Under the pieces are notes generated by a model, which was not told the origin of the DNA, made no database searches, and saw only the letters and a program-made list of their open reading frames with translations. Below are positions 6,755 through 15,652 of a DNA stretch of 64,000 bases, piece by piece (position 1 is the stretch's first letter; each line of letters opens with the position of its first letter). Made by a program: the position numbers and the translations under genes. Source of the DNA: Marinifilum sp. D737 (GTDB lineage: Bacteria > Bacteroidota > Bacteroidia > Bacteroidales > Marinifilaceae); assembly GCF_026672275.1 (NCBI RefSeq), contig NZ_JANQCD010000011.1, forward strand, positions 1 to 64,000, read 5' to 3'.

Positions 6755-7380
6755 GTACAGATAAGAAAGTCTACAAGTATGCCAGAGTATCAACCACAGG
6801 ACAGAATGAAGACAGACAGGTTGATGGACTAAAAGACATTAAAGGTGAATTGGTCATAGATAAGTATTCAGGCATGATGCCATTTGCAGAAAGACCAAGT
6901 GGAAAGATTATTATTGATGCAGTTCGAAAAGATAAGATTTCCGAATTGGTTGTCTATGACTTTGATCGACTGGGTAGAAGTGTTCCTGATGTTTTAAAAA
7001 CACTGGAATTGATGAAAGAAAATCAGGTAACGGTTACCATTTACAAAATGGGAATGAAAAGCTATATCGATGGTCATTACAACCAAATGTTTGATTTCAT
7101 GTCGGCCCTAATGGTATTGGCTGCAAAAATGGAGTATGACAGAATCAAGGACAGACAAGCTGAAGGTATAGCCATAGCAAAAGCCAAAGGAGTTTATAAG
7201 CTTCATGCTGGAAAAGGAAAAATGACAAAAGAGCAATACGAAAAGCAGCATGCTGATATTATTGAACTTTTAGGTGATGGGAAATCCATTCGGAATATTG
7301 CCAAATTGGTAAAAAAATCAGTCACTACGGTTCAACGAGTGAAAAAGCATATCGAGACACAAAAAACGTATTCAAATTAG
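6751..7380 (+). CDS. Serine recombinase (resolvase/invertase family)
   Basis: The 209-residue product has the catalytic serine at Ser14 in YARVSTTGQ and the arginine-bearing YDFDRLGRS motif at about 69-77. A long E-helix follows, then a C-terminal helix-turn-helix (about 160-200, with SIRNIAKLVKKSVTTVQRVKK). This is the small resolvase/DNA-invertase layout, not the large serine integrase type. It overlaps the replication initiator by four bases, so it may resolve replication multimers, invert DNA, or move the element. It is complete and all key residues visible to me are intact. Confidence 0.9.
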   Translation: MSTDKKVYKYARVSTTGQNEDRQVDGLKDIKGELVIDKYSGMMPFAERPSGKIIIDAVRKDKISELVVYDFDRLGRSVPDVLKTLELMKENQVTVTIYKMGMKSYIDGHYNQMFDFMSALMVLAAKMEYDRIKDRQAEGIAIAKAKGVYKLHAGKGKMTKEQYEKQHADIIELLGDGKSIRNIAKLVKKSVTTVQRVKKHIETQKTYSN

Positions 7381-7465
7381 GCTCACCACAATGAATACAC
7401 AAAACAGGACAATTTTGACCCTATTAGGTGTGTATTCCTATATAACCTAAAGGGTATACGCTAAA

Positions 7466-7861
7466 ATGAATACAAAAATAAAATCAGATCAAAAAAGTAA
7501 ACTATACAAAATGAATAAGGAAAAAAATACACTAAAAGCAAAAGAAAATATTATTGATATACTTGAAACCATTGTTACTGCAAACCGTGTATTTGAAAAC
7601 ATTGAAAATGTAACTGGATGTTGCGATTTAATAGGTTCAGTTAACGCTTGGGTTTCTATTGTTTTTTTAATGGGTCTTGATCTCGATTCAAATAGTATTA
7701 GAGATGATGAACTTCTAGATAAATACACTGAAATATTTGAAAAAGGTTGTGAGTCTAAGATATCTAGTGCGGATGCTGCTCGTTTAATTTTTTCCAAAAC
7801 AGAAACGGAGGTATATGGGGATTTGAAAAAACGTCCTCAGTTAAAATCTATTGCTGCTTAA
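7466..7861 (+). CDS. Hypothetical protein of the mobile module
   Basis: The gene encodes 131 residues from the ATG at 7466. A second ATG at 7511 with an AT-rich leader is equally possible and would remove a basic N-terminal stretch. The body is helical with one moderately hydrophobic stretch (about residues 55-75) and a Cys-Cys pair. No family is recognised. It lies 85 bases after the recombinase and 23 bases before the next HTH gene, on the same strand, and so is probably part of the same transcription unit. The preceding gap has further AATACAC/GTGTATT copies related to the repeats upstream of rep. Confidence 0.6.
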   Translation: MNTKIKSDQKSKLYKMNKEKNTLKAKENIIDILETIVTANRVFENIENVTGCCDLIGSVNAWVSIVFLMGLDLDSNSIRDDELLDKYTEIFEKGCESKISSADAARLIFSKTETEVYGDLKKRPQLKSIAA

Positions 7862-7884
7862 GACAGATTAATTAAAAAATCACT

Positions 7885-8178
7885 ATGAATAAATATGAAA
7901 TGATAGAAGCCAATTATATCGCTTTGGTTTTATTTGATGCTACTAATGTTTGTATGAGTGTTGCTGAATGTGCAGAATTTCTTGGTGTTCATGAGAAAAC
8001 TGTAAAAAATAGAATCTACACAAAGGATAAAACGAAAAAAATAGAGGCTAAACGATACGGAAAGGGTTATAGTATTCCGAAAGCTCAATTTATAAAAGAG
8101 ATAGTTGAAAAATTCAAAAAAGATGAAGGAGAATGGTACAATACCAAACTATTAGGAAAACCAGAGAGATTGTTCTAA
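7885..8178 (+). CDS. Small DNA-binding protein, excisionase-like helix-turn-helix
   Basis: The 97-residue protein carries a helix-turn-helix with MSVAECAEFLGVHEKTVKNRI (about 25-45), followed by a basic wing around KRYGKGYSIPKAQFIKE. This is the layout of excisionase/MerR-like DNA-binding domains. It is the last gene of the rep-recombinase unit and is followed by a terminator at 8214-8247. It could regulate the recombinase reaction or replication. It resembles the other excisionase-like gene at 4679 in type, not in detail. Confidence 0.65.
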   Translation: MNKYEMIEANYIALVLFDATNVCMSVAECAEFLGVHEKTVKNRIYTKDKTKKIEAKRYGKGYSIPKAQFIKEIVEKFKKDEGEWYNTKLLGKPERLF

Positions 8179-8213
8179 AATTATAATTCTATTCGAGAAG
8201 AACCTTTTAAATG

Positions 8214-8247
8214 TGCCCATTAGTTTAAATTACTGATGGGCATATTT
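8214..8247 (+). terminator. Terminator closing the rep-recombinase unit
   Basis: An 11-bp stem with one G-T pair (8214-8224 with 8232-8242) is followed by a short T-rich stretch. It lies 36 bases after the last gene of the module. Confidence 0.6.
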
Positions 8248-8432
8248 GTTTATTAGATGTATTGAATGCTAGGATTATTTGGATAGAATTTTCAAATAAA
8301 ACAGGAAATTGGTGTGTATTTCAAATGGCTTGTAAGGGGTATTAATCCGCTTATACAGCATTATACCTAGATAAAATTAGGCTTAAGTGTGGTTAATCCT
8401 ATGTATTATAGTAAGTTCTAATATAAATATCT

Positions 8433-9030
8433 GGTAATTATCTATGTATTCCGATTACCACCTTTACATGGTATAAATAGGTTATATCAATAGAGTAATA
8501 TATGCGTAAAAACAATGTAAATGTATTGATAGTCAGTTATGAAGTTGTTTTTTAGTGCTGTGTTGTTTCAACTATATGTGGTAGGTTAGCCAGTATCTAC
8601 TGCATAAACAGGCTTGATAGTTTACTTTGCTATGGTTAAAGTCTTGAAAACATGGGAAAAGTGCAAATATGATCATTTAGCAATTACCAACTTATCCCGC
8701 TTACCCCCTTTACATGATGTTATTGGATGTTTCAGAAGTGTAATATGCGCTTATTGATAATGTAAAGTTTTTGAAAATCAGTTGTAAAGATGGAATTTGC
8801 AATGCTATTATACCTATATTTTGATTTGCAATAAAAGGTAGATTATATAGGATATATGGTATAGGCTAGCTTGATAGGTAACTTTGGTATTGTTAAAGGC
8901 TTGAAAATAAATCAAAAGTATCAATGTGGCTATCTGTCAGTTACCAATTTATCCCGTTTACCACCTTTAAGTAATATTATTGCATGATCCAGAAGTATTA
9001 TATATACTTATTAATAATGTGTAATAACTA
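8433..9030. repeat. Three diverged tandem repeats of about 250 bp, non-coding
   Basis: Three copies of one block start at about 8433, 8680 and 8937, spaced 247 and 257 bases apart. The block runs TTACC, about 12 bases, TTACC.CCTTTA, then a CAGAAGT/ATAT region and a CTTATT.ATAATGT-like end. Copies one and two each hold an inverted pair (TTTACAT 8463-8469 with ATGTAAA 8515-8521; CTTTACAT 8708-8715 with ATGTAAAG 8760-8767). A second conserved block, GCTTGATAG...GTTAAAG.CTTGAAAA, occurs near 8612 and 8869. No open frame covers the region. The whole gap from 8179 to 9317 holds no gene that I can support. Confidence 0.65.
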
Positions 9031-9230
9031 ATAATCAACCGCATGGTTTATTTTGTCTTAATAAAAATTATCATTCGATCCAATAATAATTTTATGATGC
9101 TAATATATTTCGTAATCAATCTTTTAATTTTATAAATCAAGTTTGCTGAAGTATTATTCAATAAAATTATTGGATAAGTATCTACATTCTTGGATAAAGC
9201 AAACCAATAAAAGATACTCTTAAGGATGTA

Positions 9231-9245
9231 TTTTTTTTGGGGGGG
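9231..9245 (+). repeat. T8-G7 homopolymer junction upstream of the channel-like gene
   Basis: Eight T followed directly by seven G lie 72 bases before the ATG at 9318, in otherwise very AT-rich DNA. Such tracts slip during replication and can vary promoter spacing. This could also be a sequencing weak spot. Confidence 0.5.
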
Positions 9246-9317
9246 AGAGTTTGAGATATTTGGCAGCAGAATATAAGATAAAATAGGTTTTAACTACATA
9301 GTTAATTAAATTATTCC

Positions 9318-10559
9318 ATGGTACTAATAAAAACAATGAAGAGATACATTAAAGAGGTTATTTTTATTATAATATGGTCTGTGATTTTCATGAAATTATT
9401 TGTTGTAGATGTTGAAAGACAATTTATTGAATATTACTTTATGGAGTTTAAACCATATTTTGCTTATAGAGTATTTTTTTACTCACTTATTTTGATTGTA
9501 TGTTGGTATATCATTGGAAATAAGAGGTTCTTTAAGAATTTGGGTTATTTAGTTTTCTACCCAATTATCTTGCTATTATGGAAAGTACCAAAAATATTTT
9601 TCTGGCAAATACCAAAAATCTTATACAAGAGCAAAAGTTGGCTTTTAATCTATGCCTATATAAACTCTTGGATAAATCATTTTTGGCAGTTGAAATACAA
9701 TATATTGCGATTTCTACTGCTTATGGTTTCATTAATTTTGATCTTTAAATCAAATAATGTAATTATCCTTTATGTTGTTAACTTTTTTATATTAGGATTA
9801 TTAATTAGTCTGCTTGTTGATAAGTTCAAAACAGCATTTCAACCATTAAGACTATTTAAATTAAACCTAGAGTTATCAAATCTAAAGGACAAGGAAAAAT
9901 ATAATGTAGCTTCTAAGTTTATCGATAATTTGAAAGAAACAGAAGATGTTGAAAATTTAGATGAAGAAGATTCTACTAAAAATGAATTATCTGTTGAAAA
10001 AAAGCAAAAAGAAAATATAGAGCAAATTATTCTAATAAAGTCGATATTTTCTTTTGTAACAATACGAATGAAAGATTTCCTGAGTAGGAAAACTTATATT
10101 GTTGTGTTTTTCCTAAAAATACTTGTGGCTTTTTTAAATGCTTGGTTTCTAATTTCGTTACTCAATTATGGAGCATATAAAATTTCTGAATCAAACTTCG
10201 CTGTAAATAACGCTCCAAACTTTTTTGACTTTGTTTATTATACGTTTCATTCGATGCTACATGGCACAATACCTCATATAGTACCATCTGGCGTACTAGG
10301 AAAAGTTTTAGATATACTGGCTCCTTTTACTGGATTACTTCTAACCGGTACATTGCTGACGGTTTTCTTTACTGTCAAAACAGACAAGTACAAAGAAAAC
10401 CTTGCAGAAATAATTGGTTTCACCGAAACCCAACTTTCTCAGTTTGAAAATGTCCTTATAGAAAAATATAACTTCACATTAAGTCAAGCTGTTAAGTTTT
10501 TAGAGTCCAAGAAAAGTTATGTGTGCATTATTGTAAAAGAATTGGATAAGATTGAATAG
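9318..10559 (+). CDS. Multi-pass membrane protein with ion-channel-like C-terminal pore
   Basis: The 413-residue protein has about seven hydrophobic segments: roughly 12-30, 47-66, 75-90, 129-145, 148-166, 261-284 and 331-352. A charged cytoplasmic loop with a Glu/Asp-rich stretch lies at about 200-235. The last part reads helix, pore-like loop, helix (FDFVYYTFHSMLHGTIPHIVP, about 303-323, then a second helix), which mirrors the two-helix potassium-channel fold. HGTIPHIVP stands where a TxGYGDIVP filter would be, so the GYG filter is absent. A soluble tail of about 60 residues follows. It sits just upstream of a nuclease-STAND gene, so a membrane effector role in defence is an attractive inference. 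It may be a pore with altered selectivity or only a structural relative. Confidence 0.6.
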   Translation: MVLIKTMKRYIKEVIFIIIWSVIFMKLFVVDVERQFIEYYFMEFKPYFAYRVFFYSLILIVCWYIIGNKRFFKNLGYLVFYPIILLLWKVPKIFFWQIPKILYKSKSWLLIYAYINSWINHFWQLKYNILRFLLLMVSLILIFKSNNVIILYVVNFFILGLLISLLVDKFKTAFQPLRLFKLNLELSNLKDKEKYNVASKFIDNLKETEDVENLDEEDSTKNELSVEKKQKENIEQIILIKSIFSFVTIRMKDFLSRKTYIVVFFLKILVAFLNAWFLISLLNYGAYKISESNFAVNNAPNFFDFVYYTFHSMLHGTIPHIVPSGVLGKVLDILAPFTGLLLTGTLLTVFFTVKTDKYKENLAEIIGFTETQLSQFENVLIEKYNFTLSQAVKFLESKKSYVCIIVKELDKIE

Positions 10560-10725
10560 CTAATTTTTTTTGATATCGAATTAGATTGTTTGCCTATTAA
10601 TTAGGTTTAAATGGATGTTGAATTTAGAAATATGAAGATCGATTTTTACAATCATCTTTCATCACCTCAACACAGTGCTATACTAGTAGGATTAAAATCA
10701 ATATACAGGTTTAAATGTAATATAA

Positions 10726-13689
10726 ATGAACGAAGAAGATATAAGAGGTAGGATATTATTACCATTTCTATATGATCTTGGCTTTGATAATTCTGAAATT
10801 TTCTTAGAAAAATCATTCACAATTAGATTAGGAAAATCTTGTCATAAAATAAGTGGAAGGTCAGACATTCTATGCAAGAGAAATGGCAAAAATTTGTTCA
10901 TTATTGAGTTGAAAAATGATTCTATCACTATTAGTCAAAAAGATATTGATCAAGGAATTTCATATGCCAGATTACTTGAAGATAATATAGCACCTTTTAC
11001 CATTATAACGAATGGTAAAATAACAAGGATTTTTGATTCTATAACAAAAAAAGAATTAATAGGTAGTAATATTTCAGAGCAATCAACATATTGGCAAAAC
11101 GAGTCCACACTTTCAACAGATATAGACCTTAGAATTAGATTTGAAGCACTTAAAAATTTCGTGTCATTTTCGCCAGAAAATCTAAAACAATTTTGCGAAA
11201 TGCAGGTGCGAGATAGAATGGGACCGATTATTGGAAATATTGATGACCCATTATCAAAATTTATAAAAGAACTACACATCCAAAGGCAAGATTTACAAGA
11301 TAATTTTAACAAATTCATTAATTCAGATGCATCTATTTTTAGTATAGTTGGTTCAGCAGGCGTTGGTAAAACAAGCGCAATGTGTTCATTAGCACTTCAA
11401 AGGTTAAATCATGATTTTGTATTTTTTTACAATGCTGCTATAATTAATAAATCGCCTTTAGAGCATATCTCTCAGGATCTCAATGGAGTTTTTTCAAGTA
11501 AAAGTGAAAGTAGTTTAGTATTGAAGAAACTTAATGAATTTGGACGGTTTGTAAATAAACGAGTATTAGTTTTCATTGATGCTATTGATGAAAGTGTTGA
11601 TTCAAATATATCTTTAGAATTAAGTGAAATAGCTTTTGCAATTAGGAATTTCAGTAAAATTAAAATATGTATTAGCTGTAAATCGACTATTTGGAAGAAC
11701 ATTTTAACTATAAATGGTAATTGTACTCATTTATTTGAAGAGTTAAATAAATTTCATGACTTAATTGGCTCTTTAGACAATACCCCTGGATTTTTATTAA
11801 AAGATTTCAGAACTGATGAGCTTAAAGGGATTATTCCATTGTATCAAAAGGCTTTCGGCTTTAAAGGATGTATTTCCGAAACATTATTAAATGAATTAAG
11901 AAATGGATTCTTTTTGCGAATTTTCAGTGAAGTGTATTGTAATAAGCTAATCCCGCAAAAAATAGATGATAAAGATTTAATAAAAAGGTACATTAATCAA
12001 TCTCTTGAAAAAACAAAAATAGGGGTCACCACTGGCTTGAGAATTCTTTCAAAAATTGGATATATATTGATAAATCATAAATACCATGAATGGGAATCTT
12101 TTAAGGATGAAGGTTTGGAAGTAGAAAACCTACTGGACAATCTAAACTTTTCAATTGATGAAGTATTACCAGAGGATTTATTTGATAGAAACATTCTAAT
12201 AAAATCTAATAAGGAAGATTCTTATAATATATCATTTTATTATTCCAAGATTCGTGATTACGTAATCTGTTTTCATTCATTTAAATTAAATCAACTCAAT
12301 AACGAAGAATTTTATAAATTACTTCCAAAGTTTTACGAGAACCACATTGGACAAAGTGCTCTTTCGTTTTATATGGAAAATGCAAATATTACACACAGAG
12401 ACACTTTAGTCAAATATAAAAAAGATAAAGCTCTACAATATGTAAATGGTTATAATTCTTACTTAGATTTTAATTTCAGTAAGATTAAAGAGAAGTTTAA
12501 CCCTAATACTAAGGGTGATATAGGTATTTTGCTTCCAAAAGATCTTTTGGAAAAAGATGGTTATGCCCTTTTTCCTATGAATTCCGATTCTGAGAGTAAA
12601 ATAGAATATGAGAACTTATTGAATCCTTTTTCCTCACCTTATGATGAGAACAGAATTATTCAAAAAGGAGTGAAAAGAGTTCATAGTAGTAATATTTCAA
12701 TAATGGTTTATGATCAAGATAAAATCATTAATAAGAATATATTTAAACAATTAAGAGAAATAATCCAAAAAGGAAAACTTAATGTATATAATTCTGATAT
12801 TCTCTTAAAAGAACAGGTGGCAACAATACTTTATTATTATTATAAAAAATTAGATTATAATTTTAAATTAAAGGATTTTAATTTACCAAGATACGTATAT
12901 ATCTATCCAATTGATTTAAAGGAATTATGGGGTAGAATCTATAAATTTAGAGCTTTTGAATACTATAAAAGAAAAGAACGAGATTCAAGTACTATTACCC
13001 AAAAAGTACATGAAGCAATTACAACAAATTTGAACATACCTAAATTAAATATTACTGGCGATTTTCCTCCTTTTGAAGAGTTGTATAAAATAGTAAATAT
13101 TCTACTTGAAAAGGGGTATGATGTTATAGAAAAACATCATCTTCCATACCCTGACAAGTCAGTAGATGAAGCCAAAGAAATTCAGGCTCAAAATTATAAA
13201 AATAGTTATGAGAGAATCAGGAGTGTACAATACAGTGAAGAACAAGCTAAGCTCTATATTAGGGAATTTTTTAAGCTATTAGAAATATGTTATAAAGATT
13301 TTGTTGAGTGGTGCTTTCCTAAAATGAAAGATGAGTTTTTATTTTATAATACTATACCACATGAGTATATCTTTTATATGAAAAATAAAGATGTACTTGA
13401 TTTAGGTTGTTTTGGATACCGCCATTCTAATACTGAAAAATTTGATGTTACTTTCAGAGAGTATGATAAAGATACTCATAACTTAGCCTTTAAAGTTGAA
13501 AAACTAACTTCATTACATGGATTTTCACTTGATAAAATTCTACATAACGACTATAACAATAGAATAAAGGCAATAGATGGGATCAATACCCCACGAGTCG
13601 ATGATTTTTGTGTTATGAGGAATTGGATTTATCGAATTCTTAAGAATGATATGAGAAAGCTTTTTAAAGAAAATGGTGAGAATATATAA
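10726..13689 (+). CDS. PD-(D/E)XK nuclease-STAND NTPase fusion, candidate anti-phage protein
   Basis: The 987-residue protein has three regions. Residues 1-115 resemble the N-terminal nuclease domain of type I restriction HsdR subunits: Asp47 in GRSDILC, then Glu61-x-Lys63 in FIIELK, and a Gln76 helix, the PD-(D/E)XK set. Residues 200-300 hold a P-loop NTPase with Walker A GSAGVGKTS (Lys215) and Walker B LVFIDAIDES (Asp285, Asp288, Glu289), as in NACHT/STAND proteins. The remaining 650 or so residues are helical, with no repeats I can name, and would be the sensor. Nuclease, STAND switch, then large sensor is the plan of antiviral STAND (Avs-like) proteins. No helicase motor or methylase accompanies it, which argues against a restriction system. 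The next gene starts 39 bases later. Confidence 0.75.
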   Translation: MNEEDIRGRILLPFLYDLGFDNSEIFLEKSFTIRLGKSCHKISGRSDILCKRNGKNLFIIELKNDSITISQKDIDQGISYARLLEDNIAPFTIITNGKITRIFDSITKKELIGSNISEQSTYWQNESTLSTDIDLRIRFEALKNFVSFSPENLKQFCEMQVRDRMGPIIGNIDDPLSKFIKELHIQRQDLQDNFNKFINSDASIFSIVGSAGVGKTSAMCSLALQRLNHDFVFFYNAAIINKSPLEHISQDLNGVFSSKSESSLVLKKLNEFGRFVNKRVLVFIDAIDESVDSNISLELSEIAFAIRNFSKIKICISCKSTIWKNILTINGNCTHLFEELNKFHDLIGSLDNTPGFLLKDFRTDELKGIIPLYQKAFGFKGCISETLLNELRNGFFLRIFSEVYCNKLIPQKIDDKDLIKRYINQSLEKTKIGVTTGLRILSKIGYILINHKYHEWESFKDEGLEVENLLDNLNFSIDEVLPEDLFDRNILIKSNKEDSYNISFYYSKIRDYVICFHSFKLNQLNNEEFYKLLPKFYENHIGQSALSFYMENANITHRDTLVKYKKDKALQYVNGYNSYLDFNFSKIKEKFNPNTKGDIGILLPKDLLEKDGYALFPMNSDSESKIEYENLLNPFSSPYDENRIIQKGVKRVHSSNISIMVYDQDKIINKNIFKQLREIIQKGKLNVYNSDILLKEQVATILYYYYKKLDYNFKLKDFNLPRYVYIYPIDLKELWGRIYKFRAFEYYKRKERDSSTITQKVHEAITTNLNIPKLNITGDFPPFEELYKIVNILLEKGYDVIEKHHLPYPDKSVDEAKEIQAQNYKNSYERIRSVQYSEEQAKLYIREFFKLLEICYKDFVEWCFPKMKDEFLFYNTIPHEYIFYMKNKDVLDLGCFGYRHSNTEKFDVTFREYDKDTHNLAFKVEKLTSLHGFSLDKILHNDYNNRIKAIDGINTPRVDDFCVMRNWIYRILKNDMRKLFKENGENI

Positions 13690-13728
13690 GATGAAGAATA
13701 ACATAATGATAATGAATTTAGATACGGA

Positions 13729-14784
13729 ATGACATCAGAACAAGCAACAATAATTAGTTCAGCTTTAAGTGCAATTATTGCATTAACTGTAGTTTTTATT
13801 AACAAACAATACGAAAAAGGAAAGCAAAAGAAAGAAAAGTACGATGCCTTTAAAAAGTATGCAAATCCAATAATTTCTGCTTCTGAACAATTAGCTTGGA
13901 GATTAAAAGAAATCTTGGAATTCCAGGGTGCATATTTACTACCTAATGCACCACCGAATGTTTTTTTTAAATATAAATTTGATAGTACAGTTTACCGGCT
14001 CTGTTCTCTATTAGGTTGGATACAGGCAGCTAGGAAAGAACAATCATATTTTGAAGGTTTTAAAATTCATCACCATAAAGAAATTCAACTTGCAATTATA
14101 GATTTTCAAAAAAAACTAGCTGATGGCTCCCATATTGAAGTATCAATTTTAGATGATCTTGTAAAGCTTTATAATTTGAAACCTGTGAATTTGTCAGAAA
14201 ATGATCGTGCATTACTTGGAGTTGAATTAGAAAAAATAATATTCAAATATATACCTAATAGCATTAAGAGGGATGCGAGTTTACTTAAGATTGATAAGCA
14301 AATAAATATGGTAAAAGAAATATTAGATCATATTTGCTATAAAACTAAACAATCTACAATCGAGGAAAAAGTTATTCGTGAGAAAATTGCTACTGCGATT
14401 AATGAAATTTCAAGGGAGTTTTGTTGGATCTATCGTGATTGGCAAACTGCGATTGGAGATGTAATGATTGAAGAAATTAATGGTGCTAATAGGAGGTTTG
14501 ATATCATTGGTTTTGCGGAATTTCAAAATATTCATAGTACTAATAACTGGTTGAAAAAAGTGGATGGACTCTTTGCTTCTCTTGACGTATCGGTGAACGA
14601 TAGATTTGATTCTCGTGTTCAACAGTTAAAGCAAGTATATTCTTCAATAATACACCTTATTGAAGTATTAAAAAAATTGATTAGCAAGCAGGAGACAATC
14701 CCAATGGATAGTTTTATGAAATTAAAGGCTTTTAATAGTAAAATTAATAATCAATCCGAAGTAGAATATACCAAGACTTTTTAG
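13729..14784 (+). CDS. Membrane-anchored helical partner protein of unknown function
   Basis: The 351-residue product has one N-terminal transmembrane helix (about residues 8-25) followed by a long, mostly helical cytoplasmic domain with charged stretches. The segment YRLCSLLGWIQAARKEQSYF (about 90-109) is the most distinctive part. I recognise no catalytic residues and no named family. It follows the nuclease-STAND gene by only 39 bases on the same strand, so the two are very probably one operon and may work together, for example as sensor plus membrane-tethered partner. That functional link is an inference from position. Confidence 0.65.
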   Translation: MTSEQATIISSALSAIIALTVVFINKQYEKGKQKKEKYDAFKKYANPIISASEQLAWRLKEILEFQGAYLLPNAPPNVFFKYKFDSTVYRLCSLLGWIQAARKEQSYFEGFKIHHHKEIQLAIIDFQKKLADGSHIEVSILDDLVKLYNLKPVNLSENDRALLGVELEKIIFKYIPNSIKRDASLLKIDKQINMVKEILDHICYKTKQSTIEEKVIREKIATAINEISREFCWIYRDWQTAIGDVMIEEINGANRRFDIIGFAEFQNIHSTNNWLKKVDGLFASLDVSVNDRFDSRVQQLKQVYSSIIHLIEVLKKLISKQETIPMDSFMKLKAFNSKINNQSEVEYTKTF

Positions 14785-14905
14785 TAACCAGTATTTAATA
14801 AATGGGTTAGGTAGTTTCTGGCTGCAAATTGTTGTTTTTTTTTACAATCTTGAGCCTGCACTCTCTTGCAGGAATTTAACAGGTTTTATGCACTAAATAT
14901 ATTTA

Positions 14906-15652
14906 ATGTTGATGAAAAAATTATATCACTATACAAGTATTAATAATTTGGCATTAATACTAAAGTCAGGATCTATTAGGTTTGGGAGGCTTGATTACGT
15001 TAATGATCCAACAGAGGGAAAGTCGGATGATTTTCATTCTCTATCATCTTATATTTTCATTTCATGCTGGACTGAAAATGAAGAGGAGAATTTAGCATTA
15101 TGGAACATGTATACTCCCGATATGAATGGTGTTCGTATCGAATTAGAAATACCGTTATTTGAATCTTACAAAGTTGGTGAAACTGAAAATCTATTATTTA
15201 GCAAAAGTGAATTTTTGAATGAACAGGATGGTTATTTTATTGTTGGAGGATTAAATGAACCTTATAGAATTGAGTATACTGATGATATTAAATTACTTCA
15301 ACCATCAATTCGAAATACAACAGGCTTACACGTAGAAAGTTTAGCAAAATGTAAAAGAAGTATATGGAAAGTTGAACAGGAATGTAGATATAGACTCGAC
15401 ATCTACCCTGTCGATAAAACAATACAAAGTGAATATTTTCCTGATCGATATCAACATTTAATAGATAATCAAACACCACCTCCAATTGAAGGATATATGG
15501 TTAAAATAAAGGATGAATCGTTTAGAAAAATGAAAATACGTTTTAGCCCAAAGCTTAAAAATGGTGATAAAGAAATTGTTCATGCTTTAGTGAATACTTA
15601 TAATGGAAGTGCTACTATTCAAGAAAGTAGTTTGAAAGGGCTCATTCGATAA
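14906..15652 (+). CDS. DUF2971 family protein
   Basis: The 248-residue protein matches the DUF2971 pattern: an N-terminal LYHYTS....LALIL.SG.IRFGRLDYVNDPTEG segment, then SCWTENEEENLALWNMY (about 51-67), then a strand with GVRIELE. The Tyr-His-Tyr start, the NDPTEG motif and the LALWNMY motif are the family hallmarks. The family's biochemical role is not established to my knowledge; its build recalls ADP-ribosyltransferase-like folds. Members are often found in defence and mobile islands. A second ATG two codons in (14912) is an equally good start. It lies 121 bases after the membrane-anchored gene and is the last gene before the tRNA end of the island. Confidence 0.75.
   Translation: MLMKKLYHYTSINNLALILKSGSIRFGRLDYVNDPTEGKSDDFHSLSSYIFISCWTENEEENLALWNMYTPDMNGVRIELEIPLFESYKVGETENLLFSKSEFLNEQDGYFIVGGLNEPYRIEYTDDIKLLQPSIRNTTGLHVESLAKCKRSIWKVEQECRYRLDIYPVDKTIQSEYFPDRYQHLIDNQTPPPIEGYMVKIKDESFRKMKIRFSPKLKNGDKEIVHALVNTYNGSATIQESSLKGLIR

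Noticed and set aside
10726-13689. Type I restriction enzyme R subunit
   Set aside because: Only the N-terminal nuclease-like part resembles HsdR. There is no helicase motor, and no methylase or specificity subunit is nearby.
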